Source of the DNA: Corynebacterium maris DSM 45190
Lineage (GTDB): Bacteria; Actinomycetota; Actinomycetes; Mycobacteriales; Mycobacteriaceae
Direction of reading: 5' to 3'
DNA: 64,000 nucleotides
Assembly (NCBI RefSeq): GCF_000442645.1
Contig: NC_021915.1
Coordinates: 1,860,001-1,924,000, forward strand
Below, one piece after another: positions 9,101-16,312 of this stretch. Each line of letters begins with the position of its first letter. Position 1 is the first letter of the stretch. The notes beneath the pieces were generated by a model. The model saw only the letters and a list, made by a program, of their open reading frames with translations, did no database searches and was not told the DNA's origin. Position numbers and translations under genes: made by a program.

Positions 9101-9749
9101 GCAGCTCCAGCATCTTGCCGATGCGCAGCAGATCGTCGCGCACGCGCTGCTCGATGTGCAGGCCGTGGTCCATCAGCTCCAGGAAGTAATTGTCCTTGCC
9201 GTAGATGTCCTGCCACATCGCCGCGGCCTCCAGGGCCTCGTCGAACTGTCCCAGACGCAGACGGGTCTGCACGTCGCCGGACGGGCAGCCGGTGGTGGCG
9301 ATGATGCCGTCGGCGCGCTCCGCGATCAGCTCCGCGTCCATCCGCGGCCACTTGCCCAACTGACCTTCATACGAGGCCATCGACGACAAGTAGAACAGGT
9401 TGCGCAGGCCGGTGGCGTTTTCCGCCAGCATCGTCTGGTGCAGGTACGCGCCGGACGCCGAAACGTCGTCACGCTTCTGGTCGGGCGTGCCCCAGCGGAC
9501 ACGCTTTTTGTTGAACCGCGATTCCGGCGCCATGTACGACTCGATGCCGATGATCGGCTTGACCCCGGCTTCGGTCATCTTGCGGTAAAACGCGTTCGAC
9601 CCGAACATGTTGCCGTGGTCCGTGATCCCCACGGCGGGCATGCCCTGCCGGTCGACCTCGTCGGCGAGCATGTCGATCTTGGCCATGCCGTCGAGCATGG
9701 AATATTCGGTGTGGTTGTGCAGATGCACGAATGACGACTTCTTCCCCAT
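6186..9749 (-). CDS. dnaE1: DNA polymerase III alpha subunit, replicative
   Basis: A 1187-residue catalytic subunit of the replicative polymerase. It has an N-terminal PHP domain (HLHNHTEYSMLDG, then ITDHGNMFG), which in actinobacterial DnaE1 carries the 3'-5' exonuclease activity. The palm catalytic aspartates are in PDIDIDFDDRRRGEM, with a nucleotide-binding fingers region (RVGPGRGSAAGSLVAY). Tandem HhH and OB-fold regions follow (about residues 860-1080: VTIGGIISGVDRRF). Length matches mycobacterial DnaE1 (about 1180). Two ATGs compete: 9758 (MTFMGKK) and 9749 (MGKKSSFVH). The latter has AGGATG about 10 nt upstream and begins right before the conserved SSFVHLHNH, so it is chosen with modest certainty. 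Confidence 0.97.
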   Translation of the reverse strand: MGKKSSFVHLHNHTEYSMLDGMAKIDMLADEVDRQGMPAVGITDHGNMFGSNAFYRKMTEAGVKPIIGIESYMAPESRFNKKRVRWGTPDQKRDDVSASGAYLHQTMLAENATGLRNLFYLSSMASYEGQLGKWPRMDAELIAERADGIIATTGCPSGDVQTRLRLGQFDEALEAAAMWQDIYGKDNYFLELMDHGLHIEQRVRDDLLRIGKMLELPALATNDCHYVLESQAQSHEAMLCVQTGKTLLDQDRFKFDGTGYYIKTAEQMRDLFDDTVPDACDNTLWIAERVEDYGEIWEAHPHDRMPVADVPEGETPTTWLAKEVQRGLEERFDGAEVPEDYLERAKYEIEVIDMKGYPSYFLIVAEIIKHARSIGIRVGPGRGSAAGSLVAYALTVTNIDPMEYGLLFERFLNPERPSAPDIDIDFDDRRRGEMITYAAERWGEDKIAQVVTFGTVKTKQAIKDAAKVNYGQPGFQMADRINGALPPPIMAKDIPLSGITDPEHERYSEATEVRNLIQNDPDVAKIYETARGLEGVVRQTGVHACAVIMASVPLLDHIPMWKRPADGAIITGWDYPACEEIGLLKMDFLGLRNLTVLGDAVDNIKKNRGESIDLENLAVEDEGVYELLGRGDTLGVFQLDGGGMQELLKRMKPTGFNDIIASLALYRPGPMGVNAHWDYADRKNGRKPITPIHPELDEPLKDILDETYGLIVYQEQIMEIARKVANYTAGEADGFRKAMGKKKPEVLAKEYEKFSEGMFTNGYTQSAVDALWGTIEPFASYAFNKSHAAGYALVSYWTGYLKAHYAPEYMAALLTSVGDKKDRSAIYLSDCRHLGIQVLPPDVNESEQDFMAVGEDIRYGMGAIRNVGHEIVESIVETRRTKGRFTSFGDYLDKIDLVPCNKRVTESLIKGGAFDSLGHPRKGLMLISDDAVDSVLTTKKAADKGQFDLFAALGGGEDGPADNAFKLDVPDEEWDRKHELTLEREMLGMYVSGHPLDGFEEALEMQTDTALTHILSGEMRHGQEVTIGGIISGVDRRFSKKDGSPWAIVTVEDHNGAQVEILVFNKVYSLVAPQIVEDNIILAKAQVRIRDDRMSLFCDDIRVPELGPGNGAGLPLRLTMRTEQCTMDNIRKLKDVLAANHGDSDVYLNLVHGDQSQLMVLGDHLRVERTGNLMGDLKATMGPGILG

Positions 9750-9800
9750 GAAGGTCATCCTATCCGCCGAAGAACACGTTGGGAATCCACCGATCGGCCC

Positions 9801-10487
9801 TCAAGGACGATACGGAAAGTCCCGACGCTGACGCGCGTCAATCTGCGCCTGCTCCGACCAGGCGATGACGGCGAAGGTCCGCACGACGCTGATCTTCTCG
9901 GCCAGCCCGGCGCGGTCACGCACCTGCGCCAGCCGTTCGGCGAAGACGTCGTTGCGGGTCAGTTCACCGTGGACGGTCGTGACGAAGTTGTGTTCCGTCA
10001 ATCCGGTCAGGGCGCGGATCCGCTGGTCCTGGATGGGATACAGGTGGGGGCGTTTGCGCGCGATGAGTTTGCTGGCGATGACCGGGCCAATGCCCACGAT
10101 CTCCTGCAGCGCCCGGTTCAGCTTCTCCGCGGGCCACCCCGGTCCGAGTTCCGCCACGGGCACGGTCGCCAGGTCACGGTCATGCCCGATCTCGATGAGC
10201 AGTCGGGACAGCTCGTCGGAACGCTCGTAGAGGATGCGGACGATCGCCGACCAGTTGTCGATGGGCGCATCGAGGAACTGCACCGCCACGACGTCTTCGG
10301 CGGTGAAGACGTTCGGGCGGGGATCTTCCGGGGCCCAGTGGTCGAAAAACGCGCCGTCGAAAAGCATGCGCTCGTCCTCCGGCACCGACTCCAACCGCGC
10401 CGAATAGTAGCGGCGCAGATGCTCGACGGCCCGCTCGGCGTCGCCGCGCAGGGACTGCGGAAGAGTAATTCCAGTCACACTGTCCAT
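9801..10487 (-). CDS. DUF6308-type protein with a helix-hairpin-helix-like segment
   Basis: A 228-residue soluble protein with no signal peptide or membrane segment, which I assign to the DUF6308 type. Residues 127-160 resemble a helix-hairpin-helix followed by a conserved Asp: LQEIVGIGP, then KLIARKRPHLYPIQDQRI. That order (LxGIGPxxA...P...D) recalls HhH-GPD DNA glycosylases, though the protein lacks an Fe-S cluster and the full six-helix layout cannot be verified by eye. The function is unknown. It lies upstream of dnaE1 on the same strand (51-nt gap) and is divergent from rarD. ATG 10487 is used. Confidence 0.7.
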   Translation of the reverse strand: MDSVTGITLPQSLRGDAERAVEHLRRYYSARLESVPEDERMLFDGAFFDHWAPEDPRPNVFTAEDVVAVQFLDAPIDNWSAIVRILYERSDELSRLLIEIGHDRDLATVPVAELGPGWPAEKLNRALQEIVGIGPVIASKLIARKRPHLYPIQDQRIRALTGLTEHNFVTTVHGELTRNDVFAERLAQVRDRAGLAEKISVVRTFAVIAWSEQAQIDARQRRDFPYRP

Positions 10488-10543
10488 GTCCCCACTCTAG
10501 CCAACCCGCGCGGTCGAAAAGGGGGAGGTCTACGGTTAGTCGC

Positions 10544-11413
10544 ATGCTCAATACCGTCCTGGCCTACCTGCTGTGGGGGTTCTTCCCGGCGTTTTTCCCG
10601 TTGCTGCTGCCGGCCTCGCCGCTGGAGATCATCGCCCACCGCGTGATCTGGACGGCGGTGTTGATGGTGTTGGTCATCCTGATCAACGGCGCGTGGCGTG
10701 AACTGCGCGACGCGTCGGCGAAAACCTGGGGTTACCTGGCGCTGGCCGGGGTGCTGATCACCGCCAACTGGGGCATCTACGTCCTGGCGGTCAACACCGA
10801 CCACGTCGCCGACGCCGCGCTGGGGTATTTCATCAACCCGCTGCTGTCGGTGCTGCTGGCCACCCTCGTGCTGCGGGAGACGCTGCGGAAAAGACAGGTC
10901 CGGGCCATCGCCGTCGCCGGCGTCGGCGTGGTGGTGCTGATCTTCCTGGCCGGCCAGCCCCCGGTCATGGCGCTGGGGATGGCGCTGACCTTCGCTTTCT
11001 ACGGTCTGATCAAAAAGCAGATCACCGTCTCCGCCACCGCCTCCGTCGCGGCGGAAACCCTCGTCGTCGCCCCCGCCGGCGTCGCCTATCTGATCTGGCT
11101 GTCCGGCCGGGACGAGTCGACGTTTCTCACCGAAGGGCCCACGCACGCCGGGATGCTGATGCTCGCCGGCGTGGTCACGGCGCTGCCGCTGCTGTTTTAC
11201 GGCAGTGGGGCGAAACAGCTCCCGCTGACCACGATCGGCATGCTGCAGTACATCACCCCCACCATGCAGATGCTGTGGGCGTTGTTCGTCACCCAGGAAT
11301 ACCTGTCCCCGGCGCGCTGGCTCGGCTACATCATCATCTGGATCGCGGTGGCGATCTATCTCAGCGACCTGCTCGCCCAGCGCCGGGAAAGACGCTCGGC
11401 CGCGGCGGGCTAG
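10544..11413 (+). CDS. rarD: RarD-type EamA family permease
   Basis: A 289-residue inner-membrane protein with ten hydrophobic helices in two five-helix repeats (DMT superfamily). RarD-type features are the N-terminal YLLWGFFPAFFPLL, the HRVIWTAVLM segment, NWGIYVLAVNTDHVADAALG, and LGYFINPLLSVLLATLVLRE, which is strongly conserved in this subfamily. Some RarD homologues are linked to chloramphenicol sensitivity, but the real substrate is not established. The stop codon overlaps the stop of the convergent gene at 11410-12009 by the shared tetranucleotide CTAG (11410-11413). Confidence 0.9.
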   Translation: MLNTVLAYLLWGFFPAFFPLLLPASPLEIIAHRVIWTAVLMVLVILINGAWRELRDASAKTWGYLALAGVLITANWGIYVLAVNTDHVADAALGYFINPLLSVLLATLVLRETLRKRQVRAIAVAGVGVVVLIFLAGQPPVMALGMALTFAFYGLIKKQITVSATASVAAETLVVAPAGVAYLIWLSGRDESTFLTEGPTHAGMLMLAGVVTALPLLFYGSGAKQLPLTTIGMLQYITPTMQMLWALFVTQEYLSPARWLGYIIIWIAVAIYLSDLLAQRRERRSAAAG

Positions 11414-12009
11414 CGTCCCACCAGTTCCGCCGGGTCGACGCCGGGCACCTGGACCGGTCGCACCCCGAAACGCCCCCAGGCGGCGTCCGGCGGCAACGTC
11501 TCCACCGCCGCGACGTCGGCGTCCTCGGCCACCGAGCGCAACGCCTCCCCGTCGTCGTAGGCGATGACGGCGGTCATCCGCTCTGGCACGGGAACGTCTC
11601 CGACGCCCTCGAGGGAATCCGCGATGCGGGAAAACTGCCGGTCGAACACGTCCGTGCGAGTCTCCCCTGCCGTCGGCTCCGGCAACCCGTAGGGGGCGGA
11701 CATGCCGATGATCATCGCGTTGACGCGTCGCAGCCCGTCGGTCACCCGGTCGGCCTCCGGGCTGGCCAGCGGTTCGGTGAAGGTGATCAGCCCGAAGACC
11801 TCCTCCCCCGCCGGGGCGGCCGCCAGGGACTCTGCGGCGCGGCGTTGGTACTCCCCGAAACTCTCCTCGGGGTCCATGCCCAGCATGTCGCCGTTGATCT
11901 CCGCCACGGGCCGGCCCGTAGCGTCATCGTTGTAGGCGAAGACCACCACCCCCAACGCCACCAGGACGGCGACGATGACGGCGGCCAGCGTCCCCTTGCT
12001 GCGTGTCAT
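11410..12009 (-). CDS. Membrane-anchored or secreted hypothetical protein
   Basis: A 199-residue protein with one N-terminal hydrophobic segment (about residues 8-25: TLAAVIVAVLVALGVVVFAY) and a predicted extracytoplasmic remainder rich in acidic residues. There is no lipobox cysteine, so it is either an uncleaved anchor or an ordinary signal peptide. No catalytic motif is recognised. The start ATG overlaps the rluD stop (ATGA, 12006-12009), so it is the last gene of the lspA-rluD operon. Its stop shares CTAG with convergent rarD. Function unknown. Confidence 0.7.
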   Translation of the reverse strand: MTRSKGTLAAVIVAVLVALGVVVFAYNDDATGRPVAEINGDMLGMDPEESFGEYQRRAAESLAAAPAGEEVFGLITFTEPLASPEADRVTDGLRRVNAMIIGMSAPYGLPEPTAGETRTDVFDRQFSRIADSLEGVGDVPVPERMTAVIAYDDGEALRSVAEDADVAAVETLPPDAAWGRFGVRPVQVPGVDPAELVGR

Positions 12010-12932
12010 CCGCGGATCACCTCCAACGCGTGGTGCAGGTCATCCGGGTACGGTGCCTCGATCTCCACCCATTCGCCGTTGGCCGGGTGATGGAAGCCCA
12101 GCTTCACGGCATGCAGCCACTGCCGGATCAGCCCCAGCCGCTTGCCCAGGTTCGGATCGGAGCCGTACATCGGGTCACCGCAGCACGGATGCCCCGTGGC
12201 TGACATGTGCACCCTAATCTGGTGGGTGCGCCCGGTCTCCAGCTGAATCTCCACCAGGCTCGCCTCCCGGAACGCCTCGACCACCTTGTAGTGAGTGATC
12301 GCCTCCTTGCCGTCGGCGGTGACGGCGAACTTCCACCCCGCCGACGGGTGTCGCCCGATCGGCGCGTCAATGGTGCCCGACAACGGATCCGGCAGCCCCT
12401 GGACCAACGCGTGATACGTCTTTTCCACGGTGCGTTCCTTGAACGCCCGCTTCAACACCGAATAACCGCGCTCGCTGGCCGCCACCACCATCACCCCGGA
12501 GGTGCCGACGTCCAGGCGCTGCACGATGCCCTTGCGCTCTGGCGGGCCGGACGTCGAAATCCGGAAACCGGCGGCCGCCAACCCGCCCAACACCGTCGGG
12601 CCCTCCCACCCCACCGTGGGATGCGCCGCCACCCCCACCGGCTTATGCACCGCAATCAGGTCGGAGTCCGAATAAATGACGTCCAACCCCTCCACCACCT
12701 CCGCCTTCGGCAGCAACGGCTCCTCCGGCGCCGGCAGGGTCACCTCCAGCATCACCCCGGAGCTGAGGCGGTCGGACTTCATCGCCGCGGAATGATCGAT
12801 CAACACGTCGCCGTCAGCGATCAACTCCGCCGCCGCCGACCTGGAAATACCGAACAACCGGGAGACCGCGGCGTCGACACGCATCCCCTCCAGCCCTTCC
12901 GGCACCGGCAACCTACGCACTTCACGACTCAT
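12006..12932 (-). CDS. rluD: RluA/RluD-family 23S rRNA pseudouridine synthase
   Basis: A 308-residue enzyme with an N-terminal S4 RNA-binding domain (about 1-75: LPVPEGLEGMRVDAAVSRLF, then ADGDVLIDH) and an RluA-type catalytic domain. The catalytic aspartate is in VQRLDVGTSGVMVVA, with HKPVGVAAHPTVGW before it and GRTHQIRVHMSATGHPCCGD after it. The family isomerises uridines in helix 69 of 23S rRNA. Which sites this member modifies cannot be read from the sequence. It overlaps the lspA stop by ATGA at 12929-12932 and the next gene by ATGA at 12006-12009, so the three genes are translationally coupled. Confidence 0.93.
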   Translation of the reverse strand: MSREVRRLPVPEGLEGMRVDAAVSRLFGISRSAAAELIADGDVLIDHSAAMKSDRLSSGVMLEVTLPAPEEPLLPKAEVVEGLDVIYSDSDLIAVHKPVGVAAHPTVGWEGPTVLGGLAAAGFRISTSGPPERKGIVQRLDVGTSGVMVVAASERGYSVLKRAFKERTVEKTYHALVQGLPDPLSGTIDAPIGRHPSAGWKFAVTADGKEAITHYKVVEAFREASLVEIQLETGRTHQIRVHMSATGHPCCGDPMYGSDPNLGKRLGLIRQWLHAVKLGFHHPANGEWVEIEAPYPDDLHHALEVIRG

Positions 12933-13522
12933 CGATCCACATCCTTCCGGCCCGGGGCACCGTCATCGGCGCCCTCCGCCTCCTGTGTCTGCGCCGCCTT
13001 CGCGGCGTCAGACTGCCGCTTATCGTCGAGAACCATGGCGAGGACAAACACCCCCACCCCCACTGAAATCGACGCGTCCGCGATGTTGAACACCGCAAAA
13101 TCACCGATGGAGATGTAATCCACGACGTGACCGAACCAAAACCCCGGCTCCCGGAACAACCGGTCCACCAAATTGCCCAAGGCGCCGCCGCCGATCATCG
13201 CCAACCCCACGGCCGTCCACTTCTCGCGCATGAACGGGGCCGCGATCAGCACGCCGACGACGAACACGAGCTGGATGGTGGTGAACAACCACGTGGCGTC
13301 CTCCCCCATCCCGAACGCCGCACCCGGATTGAACAGCAAAAACAGCCGGAACCAGTCGCCGAGGACCGGGACCGGGACGCCGGGCTCCAAGTTATTGAGC
13401 ATCCATTGCTTGACCAGCTGATCGACTACTGCCACGCCGACGACGACACTAAGCATCAACGGGACCAGACGGCCTCGGGAACGGCGCGGGGAAGCTGCGT
13501 TAGGGGTGCTCACCCCTCCCAT
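12929..13522 (-). CDS. lspA: Lipoprotein signal peptidase II
   Basis: An approximately 197-residue inner-membrane aspartyl protease that cleaves prolipoproteins before the lipid-modified cysteine. There are four hydrophobic helices. Conserved boxes are DQLVKQWML, NPGAAFGMGED, GALGNLVDRLF (first catalytic Asp) and FNIADASISVG (second catalytic Asp). The start is uncertain: ATG 13522 gives MGGVSTPNAA but has little ribosome-binding sequence, while GTG 13513 sits directly against GGGAGGGG, which is too close to act as its site. The C-terminus carries a charged tail (DDGAPGRKDVDR). It is divergent from a lipoprotein gene starting 56 bp away, a possible substrate of this enzyme. Confidence 0.92.
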   Translation of the reverse strand: MGGVSTPNAASPRRSRGRLVPLMLSVVVGVAVVDQLVKQWMLNNLEPGVPVPVLGDWFRLFLLFNPGAAFGMGEDATWLFTTIQLVFVVGVLIAAPFMREKWTAVGLAMIGGGALGNLVDRLFREPGFWFGHVVDYISIGDFAVFNIADASISVGVGVFVLAMVLDDKRQSDAAKAAQTQEAEGADDGAPGRKDVDR

Positions 13523-13577
13523 TATCACCGTTGAGCCCTGTGTCTTCCACACCGGGGCGCACGGTAGATTAAACAGT

Positions 13578-14588
13578 GTGTCTTTTTCGCGTCTTTCCCG
13601 CCGGATCCTCACCACCACCGTGACCGTCGCACTCGCGGCCCCGCTGCTGGCGGCCTGCGCCGATGAAGGCGGTGACCAGTTCAGCGACCACGGCGACGCC
13701 CTGGAACAGGCCGTCGCCCTGCCCGTCGACGCCGCCCGCGTCAACGTCGCCGACGCCGGGGCAGGCGAGACCCGGGTGTTGTCCTACCTCGACGTCGACG
13801 ACGAACGGCCCGACCAGGAGGTCACGGTGTCCGTGTCCGACGGGTTCGATCAGACCGTGATGCGCGCCGACGCCGTCGACACGCAGGCCCCGCTGGACGC
13901 GCACGTCGACACGCTCACCCTGCCGCTGACCGGGGTGGCCGCGCCGGCGGACGAACCGCTCGAAGGCGAACAGGAGGCCACCCGCGACGTCACCTTCCGG
14001 CTGAGCTCCCCGGAAGCCTCCGACCTGGACTTGATGGAAGACCTGCGCACCACCGACGGCTTCCGCTTCGGCTGGCGCGCCGAGGACACCGGGCAGGTCT
14101 CCACCGTGGAACTCGCCGCCCCCGAGGACGCCAGCGACGAAGGCCGCGCCCTGGTCGAGGCCGCGGTGATGAAGGTCATCTCCTCCCCGGTGATTTTCCC
14201 GGAGGAGGAGATCGGCGTGGGCGCCGTCTGGTCCGTCGACTCGCGGGTGACCGGCGACTCCACCATGCTGCGCACCACCACCTACACCGTCACCGCGCTC
14301 GACGGCGACCGGGTGGAACTCGACGTGGACGTCCAGCAGCGCCCGGCGCTCGGCGCACTGTCGCTGGAGGGCGTGGCCGGGGCGGAAGACCTGGAGGAGC
14401 AGTCCCTTTCGGTGCTGAACTCCAACACCGCCTCCGAGGGCGCCCTCACCGTGGACCTGACGCAGCCGCTGCCCGTCGACGGCGAGCTCACCTTCACCAC
14501 CCGCGTCATCTACGGCGGCGCCGACGACGCCCGCATCGTCCAGGACACCACGACGGCGCTGGAGTTCTCCGCGGGCCTCGACGGCTAG
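13578..14588 (+). CDS. Secreted lipoprotein, DUF6263-like
   Basis: A 336-residue protein beginning at GTG 13578. The signal peptide is SFSRLSRRILTTTVTVALAA with a lipobox ending in LAAC, so it should be lipid-anchored on the outer face of the cytoplasmic membrane. The mature part is acidic and beta-rich and contains a segment typical of DUF6263-type proteins (IGVGAVWSVDSRV, TYTVTALDGDRVELDV). The frame is open further upstream to 13506, but GTG 13578 directly precedes the signal peptide. It is divergent from lspA. No enzymatic motif is seen and its role is unknown. Confidence 0.8.
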   Translation: MSFSRLSRRILTTTVTVALAAPLLAACADEGGDQFSDHGDALEQAVALPVDAARVNVADAGAGETRVLSYLDVDDERPDQEVTVSVSDGFDQTVMRADAVDTQAPLDAHVDTLTLPLTGVAAPADEPLEGEQEATRDVTFRLSSPEASDLDLMEDLRTTDGFRFGWRAEDTGQVSTVELAAPEDASDEGRALVEAAVMKVISSPVIFPEEEIGVGAVWSVDSRVTGDSTMLRTTTYTVTALDGDRVELDVDVQQRPALGALSLEGVAGAEDLEEQSLSVLNSNTASEGALTVDLTQPLPVDGELTFTTRVIYGGADDARIVQDTTTALEFSAGLDG

Positions 14589-14595
14589 CGGAAAG

Positions 14596-15222
14596 CTACT
14601 GGGCCGGAGCCTCCGCCGGCTCCTCGGCCGGGGCGTCCTCGGCGGCCGGTTCCTCGGCCGGGGCCTGCTCCTCAGCCGGAGCGGCGTCCTCCTCCGGCAC
14701 GGCGTTCGGATCCACGCACATCGTCGGCACCTGCTCCGGAGCGACCGTGTTGGTGACCAGGGTGCACGCCCAGGACTGCGAGAGCTTCCAGCGGTCGTCC
14801 TCATAGACGAATTCGACGTTCTCTGCGACCTGCGGCTCCATGTCCGGCAGCGTGAAATTCACCGTGGTCAGGACGGAATCTGGCGTGTAGCCCGGCAGCA
14901 CCGGGTCCACCACCTGGAACTGGGCGCCCGACTCCTGCTGAGAGGCGACCATGGTGTCGAAGAGCTCCTGGTCGACGGTCTCGCCGCCCTGCACGGTCTC
15001 ACGGCGCTCCTCAATGGGCGCCTCCGGGTTCGTGGCGGTGGTCAGCACCTCGTTGAGGTCCGCAGCGGCCGGCATCTCCGCGACCGCGGTTTCGGTGGCG
15101 GTGGTCTCTGCCGTGGTTTCCGCGGTGGTGGTGTCCTCGGAGCCGGCGTCGTCGCCGCAGGCGGCCAGCGCGGTGCTCGCGGCGACGGCCGCCACCAGCG
15201 CGGTCAGTTTGGTCAGCTTCAT
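14596..15222 (-). CDS. Mtb12-like secreted lipoprotein
   Basis: A 208-residue lipoprotein. ATG 15222 is preceded by AAGGAGAA; the signal peptide KLTKLTALVAAVAASTALAA ends in a lipobox (LAAC). A Thr/Glu-rich spacer (TTTAETTAETTATETAV) follows, then about 110 residues that resemble the low-molecular-weight antigen Mtb12 domain: DLNEVLTTATNPEAPIEERR, QGGETV, and VAENVEFVYEDDRWKLSQSW. The C-terminal 50 residues are Ala/Pro/Glu-rich repeats (PAEE), probably a disordered wall-spanning tail. Two cysteines (CTLV and MCVD) could form a disulfide. It is convergent with the lipoprotein at 13578-14588 (7-nt gap). Function unknown. Confidence 0.75.
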   Translation of the reverse strand: MKLTKLTALVAAVAASTALAACGDDAGSEDTTTAETTAETTATETAVAEMPAAADLNEVLTTATNPEAPIEERRETVQGGETVDQELFDTMVASQQESGAQFQVVDPVLPGYTPDSVLTTVNFTLPDMEPQVAENVEFVYEDDRWKLSQSWACTLVTNTVAPEQVPTMCVDPNAVPEEDAAPAEEQAPAEEPAAEDAPAEEPAEAPAQ

Positions 15223-15397
15223 CGTCAGTTCTCCTTGTGCTCTTAACGTCGTTGAGTGCCCAGTCGGTGCGACGGCGCGCCACCCAATAATTCTCCGCGT
15301 AAGTCTACCCGCCCGCCGCCCGGGCGCCGCACACCCTCCCCACGTGTTTCCCGCCACCACGGCCACCGCCGACCCCGGTTATGGCAAGCTGACACGC

Positions 15398-16312
15398 ATG
15401 AACGGCCCGATTCATCTGTTGACCACCGGCGGCACCATCGCCTGCACCCGCGACGCCGACGGTGCGCTCGTGCCCACCATGTCCGCCCGCGACCTGGTGG
15501 CCGCGGCGGGGCTGCGCGACGCCGAGGTCACCGCCCGCGACCTGACCCGGCTGGACTCCTCCTCCATCACCCTCGCCGACCTCGATCACGTCCTCGCCGC
15601 AGTGCGCGAGGCCATCGACCACGGCGCATCCGGCGTCGTGCTCACCCACGGCACCGACTCCCTGGAAGACACCGCACTGGCCCTCGACCTGGTCCACGAC
15701 TCGGACGCCCCGGTGGTGCTCACCGGCGCGCAACGGGCCTTCGACCATCCGGAGGGTGACGGCCGGGACAACCTGCTGGGCGCGGCGGCCGCCGCCGCGG
15801 ACCCCGCCAACCGCGGCCGCGGCGTGCTGGTGTTCTTCGGCGGGCGGCTGCTGCCCGCCCGCGGCCTGATCAAAACACATACCAGTGACCTGGCCGGTTT
15901 CACCCTCGCCGGCGACGCCGGCCCCCGCCCCGCGCCCGTCGCCCACGAGGGACTGACGGGCCTGCGGATACCGATCCTCGCCGCCTGGCCCGGTGCGGGG
16001 GCCGAGTTCGTCGACGCCTGCCTCTCCCCCACCGCCCCCGCCGACGGCGTGGTGATCGAGGCGCTCGGTTCCGGGAACATGGGCTCCGCCATGGGCGAAG
16101 GCGTCGCCCGGGTGCTGGCGGCGGGTGTGCCGACGGTGATCTCCACCCGGGTGCCCTTCGGGGCAGTGTCGCTGGCCTACGGCGGCGCCGGCGGCGGGGC
16201 GAGCCTGAAGGCCCGCGGTGCGATCGGGGCGGGGGTGCTCTCCCCCGGCCAGGCCCGCATCACCCTGGCCACCGCGCTGGCCGCCGGCGTCGACCCGGCC
16301 GGGCTGTTCTAG
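15398..16312 (+). CDS. ansA: L-asparaginase, type I/II family
   Basis: A 304-residue asparaginase hydrolysing L-asparagine to aspartate and ammonia. Both catalytic threonine motifs are present: TTGGTIACT near the N-terminus and LTHGTDSLEDTA at about residues 82-93. GAQRAFDHPEGDGRDNL follows, as in the family. There is no signal peptide, so it is predicted to be cytoplasmic. ATG 15398 (MNGPIHLLTTGG) is selected because it sits just before the first motif; the longer open frame upstream overlaps the divergent lipoprotein gene. The stop shares CTAG with convergent dinB (16309-16312). Confidence 0.93.
   Translation: MNGPIHLLTTGGTIACTRDADGALVPTMSARDLVAAAGLRDAEVTARDLTRLDSSSITLADLDHVLAAVREAIDHGASGVVLTHGTDSLEDTALALDLVHDSDAPVVLTGAQRAFDHPEGDGRDNLLGAAAAAADPANRGRGVLVFFGGRLLPARGLIKTHTSDLAGFTLAGDAGPRPAPVAHEGLTGLRIPILAAWPGAGAEFVDACLSPTAPADGVVIEALGSGNMGSAMGEGVARVLAAGVPTVISTRVPFGAVSLAYGGAGGGASLKARGAIGAGVLSPGQARITLATALAAGVDPAGLF

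Noticed and set aside
6042..9734. A 1230-codon open frame on the plus strand opposite dnaE1
   Set aside because: It is the antisense shadow of dnaE1, caused by high GC. It has no family motifs and its composition follows the third-codon bias of dnaE1.
13511..13522. GTG 13513 as the lspA start
   Set aside because: The purine-rich sequence lies directly against the GTG with no spacing, so it cannot act as its ribosome-binding site; ATG 13522 is kept, with low certainty.
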